Part shown: positions 45,626 through 52,220 of the stretch, piece by piece
How the letters are laid out: every line of letters starts with the position of its first letter
How positions within the stretch are numbered: the first letter of the stretch is position 1
Source: an uncultured Myxococcaceae bacterium
GTDB lineage: Bacteria; Myxococcota_A; Polyangia; Polyangiales; Ga0077539
DNA: 52,220 nt
Reading direction: 5' to 3'
Assembly: GCA_945952225.1 (NCBI GenBank)
Contig: CAMFHP010000053.1
Location: forward strand, 1 to 52,220
Notes under the pieces: generated by a model
Told to the model about the DNA's origin: nothing
The model's input: the letters and a program-made list of their open reading frames with translations, nothing else
The model's database searches: none
Translations under genes and position numbers: made by a program

Positions 45626-47701
45626 TCAGTACGCGACGCGCGCGCCGATCGACGGCACGATGGGCAGCCCGGTGATGGGCACGCTCGTGCGGCGGTCGAA
45701 GCTGTACACGCGGCTCTCGACGTTCGTGTGGTTGGTGGCGTTGAGCACCTCGGCGATGAGCTCCCACTCCGTGGGGCCCCAGCGGAAGCGCTTCGCAACG
45801 CGCACGTCGAGGCTGAAGAAGTCGGGCAGCCGCGCGGGGTTCTGCGTGTCGACGTAGGTGAGCGTCACGCCGCGGTCGCTGTCGTAGAGGCCGCCCGTCA
45901 CCCGCGGCTCCGTCGCGCCCGTGGAGTACCGCACGCGCACGCCCACCTGCCATCCGCGCGGAAGCGTCGCGCCCGCCACGAGCGTGACGAGATGGGTCTG
46001 ATCCCAGGGCGAGAGGTACCAGGCGCCCTGCGCCGTGTCGCGCCGCTCCGCGCGCTGGAGCGTGTACGAGAGCATCGCCGCGAAGGGCGTGCTCGTGGGA
46101 CGCAGCCGGGCCATGAGCTCCGCGCCCGCGATGCGCGCGTTGCCCGTGCTCGCGAAGCGCTCGGGCACGAGCGCGCCGTCGCGAAGAATCACCCGATCCG
46201 AGGGCGCGGCGGTGCGGTCGCCGAACTTGTAGAAGCCGTCGAGCGTGAGCTCCAGCGCGCCGTCGAGGGCGGTGATCTGCGCGCCCGCGGCGCCGTGTTG
46301 CCAGCGCTCCAGCGCGAGGTCGGGGTTGCCGAAGCCCGGGAGCACCGTGTACCCGCGCGGCGTCGTGGTGTACGCGCCGAAGGCCGCGCGCAGGGTGATC
46401 CATCGCAGCGGCGAGACCGTGACCGACACGCGCGGATCGACCGCGAGCGACGCGTTGCGCGAGTACCCGTCGACGCGCAATCCCGCGAGCACGTGGAGCG
46501 CGCGCGTGGGGTCGAGGGAGAGTTCGGCGTAGGCGGCGGGGTTGAAGAAGGTCGTGGTGGCCGCGTAGCGCACGAGCGAGGCGCGCACGGGCGCATCGTC
46601 GACGCCGTTGGCGCTCAGCGGCGGCGCGGTGATGGCCGCGATCGAGTTGCCCGCCTGCACGTCGACGCCCGCGTAGAGCCGCGCGTGCGACGAGAGCCGC
46701 GCGTCGAGCTCGTCGCGCAGCGAGACCGTGACGCCCTCGATCGCGTAGCGGATGTCGGGGCCCAGCGCGACGTCGGAGGTGCGGTACGTGACCGAGGGCG
46801 CGAGCGTGTGCTCCACGCCGGGCGCGAAGCGGTGACGCCAGCGGGCTTGAAGTCCGTGCCACGCGAGGTGTGTTCCGTACGAGATCGTCGCGTCGGGATA
46901 CTCGGGCGACGGCGAGGACACGTTGAGCGTGAGCGCGTCGTCGCTGCCCGCGGCGAGCACGCGCACGTGGTCGCGCGCGGTGACGTCGGCGTCGACGGCG
47001 AGCTGGTAGTCCCAGTAGACGGGCAGGCGCGTGAACGAGGCGCCCGCGGCGTCGGCGGCGAAGGCCGCGAGGAGCGCGTCGACGTAGCTCCTGCGCGCGC
47101 CGGCCATCACGGTCACGCGGCGCGAGAGGGGCACGGTGGCCACCACGCCCGCGTCGATCACGTCGACGTCGACGGCGGCGTGTGCGCGGTCTCTCGGCGG
47201 CGCGCGGAGGGTCACGTTCACGACGCCGCCCGCGGCCCTCCCCCAGCGCGCGGAGAAGTTGCCGGGCACGTACTCCACGCGCTCCACGAGGTCCGTCGCC
47301 ACCGTCGTCGCGAGGCCGTAGAAATGGAACGGCAGCGCGATGGGCTGTGCTTCAAGCGTCACGAGCGTGTCGTCGGGATCGCTCCCTCGCACGATGAACG
47401 CGCCCTGCCCGAACGCGGCCCTCCCCACGCCCGGGAGGTTCTGCACCGCGAGCAGCGCGTCGCCCCGCGTGCCTGCCATCGTGCGCAGCTCGTCGACGCG
47501 AAGCTCCCTGCGCCACGGTTCACGCGAGGGCGCGCGGGCGCGCACCGTGGCCTCGCCCGCACCGCCCGCGGGGGTCTCGGGCGCGCGCGGCGCGTCTTCG
47601 TCACGGGGCGCGGTGACGGGCTGCGCGAGGGCCGTGAACGGTGCGAGCGAGAGCGCCGCGAGGGTGACGACGACGGGAGAGACGGCGCCGCGCGAACGCA
47701 T
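45626..47701 (-). CDS. TonB-dependent outer-membrane receptor
   Basis: 691 aa. The signal peptide ends TALA before QPVTAP. The plug domain (about 60-170) has the family sequences RELRVDELRTMAGTRGD, PGVGRAAFGQGAFIVRGSDP and VERVEYVPGNFSARWGRAAGGVV. The remaining 500 residues are a 22-strand barrel pattern (GLQARWRHRFAPGVEHTL, LDGFYKFGD, DFFSLDVRVAKRFRW, ELIAEVLNATNH). No clear TonB box is visible. Such receptors import iron complexes, vitamins or carbohydrates; the substrate is not evident. It lies between an outer-membrane barrel gene (18 bases upstream) and an MBL hydrolase gene. Confidence 0.92.
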   Translation of the reverse strand: MRSRGAVSPVVVTLAALSLAPFTALAQPVTAPRDEDAPRAPETPAGGAGEATVRARAPSREPWRRELRVDELRTMAGTRGDALLAVQNLPGVGRAAFGQGAFIVRGSDPDDTLVTLEAQPIALPFHFYGLATTVATDLVERVEYVPGNFSARWGRAAGGVVNVTLRAPPRDRAHAAVDVDVIDAGVVATVPLSRRVTVMAGARRSYVDALLAAFAADAAGASFTRLPVYWDYQLAVDADVTARDHVRVLAAGSDDALTLNVSSPSPEYPDATISYGTHLAWHGLQARWRHRFAPGVEHTLAPSVTYRTSDVALGPDIRYAIEGVTVSLRDELDARLSSHARLYAGVDVQAGNSIAAITAPPLSANGVDDAPVRASLVRYAATTTFFNPAAYAELSLDPTRALHVLAGLRVDGYSRNASLAVDPRVSVTVSPLRWITLRAAFGAYTTTPRGYTVLPGFGNPDLALERWQHGAAGAQITALDGALELTLDGFYKFGDRTAAPSDRVILRDGALVPERFASTGNARIAGAELMARLRPTSTPFAAMLSYTLQRAERRDTAQGAWYLSPWDQTHLVTLVAGATLPRGWQVGVRVRYSTGATEPRVTGGLYDSDRGVTLTYVDTQNPARLPDFFSLDVRVAKRFRWGPTEWELIAEVLNATNHTNVESRVYSFDRRTSVPITGLPIVPSIGARVAY

Positions 47702-47719
47702 CGCGAGGCCCCCCGTCGG

Positions 47720-49234
47720 TCAGAAGAAGCGCGGGGTGAAGGTCACCGCGGCGCTGAAGTCGAAGAGCACTTCGTTGTTCGTGCGAAAGCGCCCGCCGGC
47801 CTGGTCGATCACCGCGCGGTGCGTGGGGTCGGGCGCGCTGTCGTTCACGCAGCCGCCGCGCCACTCGGGATGCTCCGCGGGCACGGTCTCGCCGGGGTTG
47901 CACGCGTCGGTCGCGGTGATGAGATGCGGCGCCACCCAGGTGAGGCCCGCGCCGAGGTCGATGCGCACGGCCTTCGTGGGCTGGATGCCCACCGTGAGCT
48001 GCCCCGCGAAGGCCATGTACGACTGCACGGTGGTGAGTCCGTCGAAGTAGACCTCGCGACCGGGCTGACACGACCCGTCGGGGTTGCGCACGTTCGAGGG
48101 GCACCCCGGCGCGTTGAGCGGGCGGCTCGAAGAGCTCCCGAGGGCGTCGTAGAGCGGGGAGTAGTCGCGGCCCTGGGAGCGGTACGTGCCGCGCGCGCGG
48201 AGGTCGATCACGAGGCGCTGCCAGGTCTCGCGGTTCTCCCAGGGGATGATCTCCGCGCCGACCACGAACGAGGCCTGGAGCGGCGGAAAGTTCGCGAGCT
48301 GACCGTAGGGCGTGTCGAGGTAGCGGAAGGGCGTGTCGCGGCTCGGAAACTCCGCGAGCATGTCGAGGGACGCGTAGGGCTCGACGAAGCCGAAACGCCG
48401 CGAGAGCGCGGTCTGGAAGAAGATCCCGTGGAGCCCGCGCGAGATGCCCGGACCGCCCGCCGACGTGGGCCGCGTGGCCGCCGTGGTGGCGTTCGTGGTG
48501 CCCGCGGGCGGCTGCGACGGCACGCTCGACGGCGCCGGACACGCCACCGCGCCGGGCTGCGGCGACGCGCTGCACGCGTGGAGGTCGCTGCCCACGGGCG
48601 GACGCCATTCGAAGCGCACCGTCCACGTGGGGTTCGCGCGGCTGCGATGCTGGCTCAGGATCGACCACGCGAGGCCCACGCGGAGCTGGTCGATGCCCGA
48701 GCGCGTGGGCGACGAGAAGGGCGTGTTGAAGAGCGAGGTGGGCTGGCCGTTCTGCGACCATCCATCGCGGGTGAGCGCGTTGCCTTCGAGGGGCCCCGCG
48801 TCGGAGAGCGAGCGGATCTCGCGCGTGTTCGACAGCACGATGGGCACGCCGAAGGTGAGCGCGAGGTCGTGGTAGAGCCCGATCTGGCCGTTCACCAGAA
48901 AGGTGTGGGTGTTCTCGACGTAGTCGCCCACGCGGCCGAACTGCACGGTGCCCTGCCCCGTCATCGGGTCGCTCGTGCGCAGCTCGCGCTCGATGGTGGC
49001 CGTGCGGTGCGTGTAGAGGTAGCCCGCGCCGAGGCGGAAGCTGAACGTGCTCCCCGCGTCGAACGAGTCGACCACGTCGACGTAGCGCGCGGACTCCGCG
49101 AGCATGAACGTGCGGTCGCGACCGGGCGCGTCTCCCGTCGATTGGGCGAGCGCCGCGCGGGGCATCAGGGCCGCCGCGAGGAGCGCCGTCGGGAGCAGCC
49201 GCCGCCTCGAAATTCCTCTGCGTTCCAAGGGCAT
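47720..49234 (-). CDS. Predicted outer-membrane beta-barrel protein
   Basis: 504 aa from ATG 49234. The signal peptide (RRLLPTALLAAALMPRAALA) ends before QSTGD. The remainder is amphipathic beta strands with aromatic girdles (TFSFRLGAGYLYTHRTATIE, DLALTFGVPIVLSNT, WTVRFEWRPPVG, LVIDLRARGTYRSQ, AVRIDLGAGLTWV) and ends in Phe, as outer-membrane proteins do. Cys-rich loops lie near residues 200-210 and 370-380. No family is recognised. It heads a three-gene operon with the TonB receptor and MBL hydrolase, and has a consensus promoter 11 nt upstream of its start. Confidence 0.84.
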   Translation of the reverse strand: MPLERRGISRRRLLPTALLAAALMPRAALAQSTGDAPGRDRTFMLAESARYVDVVDSFDAGSTFSFRLGAGYLYTHRTATIERELRTSDPMTGQGTVQFGRVGDYVENTHTFLVNGQIGLYHDLALTFGVPIVLSNTREIRSLSDAGPLEGNALTRDGWSQNGQPTSLFNTPFSSPTRSGIDQLRVGLAWSILSQHRSRANPTWTVRFEWRPPVGSDLHACSASPQPGAVACPAPSSVPSQPPAGTTNATTAATRPTSAGGPGISRGLHGIFFQTALSRRFGFVEPYASLDMLAEFPSRDTPFRYLDTPYGQLANFPPLQASFVVGAEIIPWENRETWQRLVIDLRARGTYRSQGRDYSPLYDALGSSSSRPLNAPGCPSNVRNPDGSCQPGREVYFDGLTTVQSYMAFAGQLTVGIQPTKAVRIDLGAGLTWVAPHLITATDACNPGETVPAEHPEWRGGCVNDSAPDPTHRAVIDQAGGRFRTNNEVLFDFSAAVTFTPRFF

Positions 49235-49245
49235 TTTGCGCGACG

Positions 49246-49275
49246 ACGGTACGCGGGGCGCGTCGCGAGTGTCAA
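49246..49275 (-). promoter_or_regulatory. Consensus promoter of the barrel-TonB-MBL operon
   Basis: On the minus strand a perfect TTGACA (49270-49275) and TACCGT (49246-49251) are spaced by 18 bases; the -10 ends 11 nt before ATG 49234. No Shine-Dalgarno lies between. This promoter lies after the BMC-P gene, so the outer-membrane operon can be expressed separately from the shell operon. Confidence 0.65.
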
Positions 49276-49356
49276 CGACGCGCTGCGGGTGCGAGGGGCT
49301 TCGAGGGAGGGAGCGCGGCGCTCCGTGGCGCGCGCACGGGGGAGGAGATGACGCCC

Positions 49357-49650
49357 TCAGGCGTCCTTGGTGAACGTGACGTCGCCGTGCACCGCGAGGG
49401 TGTCGACGATGGCCATCACCACGGCGTCGACGGGGCGATCCTTCGTGGCGGTGGTCTGCCGCGCGGAGCTGCCCTGCGCGATGAGCACCACCTCGCCCTG
49501 GCCTGCGCCCACCGCGTCGGCGGCGATGAGGGCCGCGCCCGTGGGCTCGCCCTTCACGTCGCAGGGTCGCACCACGAGGAGCTTCAACCCGTCGAGGGTG
49601 GGCTCCTTGCGCGTCGCGACGAGCGTGCCGGTGACCTTGCAGATCAGCAT
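49357..49650 (-). CDS. Bacterial microcompartment vertex protein (BMC-P, EutN/CcmL family)
   Basis: 97 aa, the normal pentamer length. Five copies cap each vertex of a polyhedral protein shell. Conserved features are [41 protein letters not shown] (quoted in part: [15 protein letters not shown]) and [12 protein letters not shown]. It resembles, from memory, the Haliangium ochraceum shell pentamer. A GGAGA site 9 nt upstream supports ATG 49650. It is last in a BMC-T / BMC-H / BMC-P run, and only 16 bases separate it from the BMC-H gene, so the shell can be closed from this operon. No search was run. Confidence 0.95.
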   Translation of the reverse strand: MLICKVTGTLVATRKEPTLDGLKLLVVRPCDVKGEPTGAALIAADAVGAGQGEVVLIAQGSSARQTTATKDRPVDAVVMAIVDTLAVHGDVTFTKDA

Positions 49651-49666
49651 CGGGCGGCGTCTCCGC

Positions 49667-49975
49667 TCAGTGATCGCCCGCGGGCTTCTTGCTTCCCGGG
49701 CCGCGACCGAGGGGGAGCACCTCGTCGATGTTCGCGTGCGGGCGCGGAATGATGAGCGTGCTCACCATCTCGCCGATGCGCTCGGCCTCACGCTGACCGG
49801 CCTCCGTGGCGGCCTTCACCGCCGCGACGTCGCCGCGCACGATCACCGAGGTGAACCCCCCGCCGACCTTCTCGTAGCCCACGAGTTGCACCCTCGCGGC
49901 CTTCACCATCGCGTCCGCAGCCTGCACGGCCGCCGCGAAGCCCTTCGTCTCGATGATCCCCAGCGCGTCGCTCAT
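49667..49975 (-). CDS. Bacterial microcompartment hexamer protein (BMC-H)
   Basis: 102 aa with one BMC domain. Hexamers tile the shell facets and their central pores pass substrates. Family sequences: [30 protein letters not shown] with the pore loop [20 protein letters not shown] and the C-terminal IPRPHANID. It resembles, from memory, the H. ochraceum BMC-H. The tail ([16 protein letters not shown]) extends past the fold. An AAGG-type site precedes the ATG at 49975. It should be the most abundant shell protein, yet it is second in the operon after BMC-T; a hairpin lies between them. Confidence 0.96.
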   Translation of the reverse strand: MSDALGIIETKGFAAAVQAADAMVKAARVQLVGYEKVGGGFTSVIVRGDVAAVKAATEAGQREAERIGEMVSTLIIPRPHANIDEVLPLGRGPGSKKPAGDH

Positions 49976-50046
49976 GGCGTGTCCCTTCGTCCTGTGGGCG
50001 CGGCGTCACCGCGCAGAAAAGCTCTTGATGGTTGGTTGAGTGGGTG

Positions 50047-50063
50047 CAGCGCAACGGGCGCTG
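50047..50063. other. Hairpin between the BMC-T and BMC-H genes
   Basis: CAGCGC / GCGCTG (50047-50052 and 50058-50063) with a 5-nt loop ends directly at the BMC-T stop codon. It could adjust mRNA stability so that BMC-H is made in excess over BMC-T. No T-tract follows. Confidence 0.4.
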
Positions 50064-50705
<642 letters not shown>

Positions 50706-50786
50706 AGGCCCGCGGAGGTATCACGGTGCGACGCGCAATCGCAAGCACCGTAGGCGGGCCGCGAAAAACTCGCCCACACCGCGCCC

Positions 50787-51092
50787 GTGCCGTACCGCTC
50801 GCAGCCCGTGAAGTTCGAACTCTCGCAGCCCCATCGGCGCTCCCTCGCAGACCTCAAGGCCCACGCGCAGACGCGCCTCGATCACTGGGCCGCGAAGTAT
50901 CCGCACCTCGACCTCGCGAAGCACTTCCGCTGGGAGGGCGAGCGCGTGGTGCGCGGGAGCTACCAGGGCGGCACCGGCTCGATCACCCTCGGCGACGACA
51001 GCGTGCGCGTCGAGCTCGATCTGCCCTTCTTCGCGCGGCCGTTCCGAGGACGCATCGAAGAGTTCGTGCGCCGCGAGCTCGCGATGCTCTGA
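50787..51092 (+). CDS. Polyhydroxyalkanoic acid system protein (PHA_gran_rgn family)
   Basis: 101 aa from GTG 50787. The family is small (about 90-100 aa) and linked to polyhydroxyalkanoate granules by genome context in other bacteria; its biochemical role is unclear. Matching features are [38 protein letters not shown], the charged strand [19 protein letters not shown] and a final helix [11 protein letters not shown]. No PHA synthase or phasin is nearby. It is divergent from the shell operon, 81 bases apart, so shared control is possible but unproven. Confidence 0.75.
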   Translation: MPYRSQPVKFELSQPHRRSLADLKAHAQTRLDHWAAKYPHLDLAKHFRWEGERVVRGSYQGGTGSITLGDDSVRVELDLPFFARPFRGRIEEFVRRELAML

Positions 51093-51137
51093 CCGTCGAG
51101 ACCGCGGCGGGGGCATCGCACGTCGGGAGCGCTTCCC

Positions 51138-52160
51138 ATGCGCCACGCCCGCTCCCTCCCCCTCACCGTCGCCCTCACCCTCGGGGCTGCCTCCGTCGCG
51201 GCCCAGCCCACGCGCCCTGCGGTCGCTCCGCACGCGCCCGCGTCGTGTCAGTACGTTCCGCCGTCGCTCGCGGAGCGCACGGACGCGGCCTTCGCGCAGG
51301 CCCGAGACCCCTCGACGCGAACGCGCCCCTCCATCGACGCCGACCTCGCGCGCATGCGCCTCGCGTGGAGCTTCTACCGCGCCCCCGTCGTGGTCGAAGG
51401 CTCGCCGCACGTCTTCGCCGAGGTGATCCAGAACTGCGGGGTGACGGGCTACGCGATCGTGCCCGGTCGCTGGCTCCGCGGCACCGGGCCTGTGCCCATC
51501 GCCACGGGCGCCCTCCCGCTCCGGTCGCGCTCGATCGTGCCGGGCCTCGCGCAGGCCCCGGACTCGGCGGCGCTCGTGACCCACGTCAACGACTGCTATG
51601 CGTCCCCGGCCGCGCACCTCGACCCGCGCACCCCGTGGATCGCCGCAGGCCCCGCGGCCCGCACCGAAGCCACCGTCGTGGTGTCCGCCGAGCGCGCCGA
51701 CGAGGTGATGCAGTGGCTCCGCGCACCGCGCCCGTGGACGGCCCCCCTGGCCGTCGACCCGCGCGTGTTCGACTCGCGCAACCCGCTCCCTGCGGTCGAC
51801 GAGTCGGTGTACGTGCTCACGGCGACGCCCGACGTGGTCGACGTGATGCGCTCCGGCGAGGTGCGATGGGCACGCTTCACGGTGGTCGCCCGACGCGATG
51901 GAACGGGCCCGCACGGCGGCGGCGTGTCGTGGGTGCAGTGCCGCAACACGTCGCTGTCGCGCGGCTACGACGGGCTCCCCGCGGAGTGGATGTTCGCGGG
52001 CGCCGTCGACGAGATGCCCGTCGGCGCGCAGATGTGGGGCGCGTGGATCGAAGCAGCCGACCACACGAATGGGCGGTGGATGTTCGTGCCCGGGTCGTTC
52101 CTGCGCGAAGACGCGACGCACGACGTGGGCGCGCTGCTCACGCAGATGCGCGCGCGGTAG
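51138..52160 (+). CDS. Secreted protein of unknown function
   Basis: 340 aa. GGGAG lies 8 nt before ATG 51138. The signal peptide ends ASVAA before QPTRPA. The mature chain has about six Cys residues and beta-rich segments (WSFYRAPVVVEGSPHVFAEV, TEATVVVSAERADEV, VRWARFTVVARRDGTG), with a Trp-rich C-terminus (GAQMWGAWIEAADHTNGRWMF). No family is recognised. Its TAG stop overlaps the first copy of the 14-bp repeat that follows. Confidence 0.75.
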   Translation: MRHARSLPLTVALTLGAASVAAQPTRPAVAPHAPASCQYVPPSLAERTDAAFAQARDPSTRTRPSIDADLARMRLAWSFYRAPVVVEGSPHVFAEVIQNCGVTGYAIVPGRWLRGTGPVPIATGALPLRSRSIVPGLAQAPDSAALVTHVNDCYASPAAHLDPRTPWIAAGPAARTEATVVVSAERADEVMQWLRAPRPWTAPLAVDPRVFDSRNPLPAVDESVYVLTATPDVVDVMRSGEVRWARFTVVARRDGTGPHGGGVSWVQCRNTSLSRGYDGLPAEWMFAGAVDEMPVGAQMWGAWIEAADHTNGRWMFVPGSFLREDATHDVGALLTQMRAR

Positions 52161-52220
52161 CGGGTGCCGAGAAGCGGGCGCCGAGAGGCGGGTGCCGAGA
52201 AACGGGTGCCGAGAGGCGGG
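52159..52220. repeat. 14-bp tandem repeat, cut by the window edge
   Basis: Four and a half copies of a 14-bp unit of the form RRCGGGYGCCGAGA start at 52159, overlapping the last two bases of the preceding stop codon, and run off the right end. Units differ at one or two positions. Function is unknown. Confidence 0.85.

Noticed and set aside
49235-49356. Shell operon and outer-membrane operon as one long transcript
   Set aside because: The barrel gene has its own consensus promoter right after the BMC-P gene, so a separate unit is more likely, though read-through cannot be excluded.

Overview
The window is very GC-rich and gene-dense, with a strong G/C bias at third codon positions. It looks like the chromosome of a myxobacterium (Myxococcota). 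The signs are many secreted lipoproteins with Asp/Ala/Thr/Pro-rich linkers after the lipobox, two lipoproteins built from Cys-rich NCGACG-type modules, a membrane Ser/Thr kinase next to a degenerate kinase, two hybrid histidine kinases, and a shell-protein operon that closely resembles, from memory, the Haliangium ochraceum microcompartment shell. The lineage is an inference. I see no insertion sequence, phage gene, CRISPR array, rRNA or tRNA.

Layout. (1) 1-12.5 kb is an envelope/secretome region: a 5'-truncated secreted protein, a GH13 amylase-family lipoprotein with a small lipoprotein, a SAM methyltransferase, a repeat-linker lipoprotein, a LEA/WHy-like lipoprotein, an outer-membrane beta-barrel candidate, and a three-gene set of spermidine-synthase-like protein, HEFGH metalloprotease lipoprotein and small lipoprotein. 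(2) 12.5-23.3 kb mixes signalling and housekeeping: a sensorless hybrid kinase, gatC-gatA-tyrS, a PAS hybrid kinase, an active Ser/Thr kinase, a predicted pseudokinase, and ruvA. (3) 23.4-33.7 kb holds two lipoproteins, a membrane M48-like protein that has lost its catalytic residues, a VWA protein with His/Asp-rich inserts, a Cys-module lipoprotein, a MerR-TPR regulator and a lipid kinase. (4) 33.8-44.7 kb is metabolic: a fadA-fadN beta-oxidation operon, a DUF2330 protein with an ECF sigma factor, a D-aminoacylase-type amidohydrolase, ribA, thiO and an alpha/beta hydrolase. (5) 44.7-52.2 kb has an outer-membrane operon (barrel protein, TonB-dependent receptor, MBL-fold hydrolase), a three-gene microcompartment shell operon (BMC-T, BMC-H, BMC-P) with no enzyme gene beside it, a PHA-system protein, a secreted protein, and a 14-bp tandem repeat running off the right edge.

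Two features stand out. The first is the shell-only microcompartment operon of the Haliangium type, whose cargo is unknown. The second is a recurring TAnnnT hexamer (mostly TAGnGT) that ends 6-15 nt before start codons lacking a Shine-Dalgarno sequence. Two of these cases have a clear -35 box 18 nt upstream (TTGTCA before the kinase gene, TTGACA before the barrel-protein gene). This suggests many leaderless or very short-leader transcripts.
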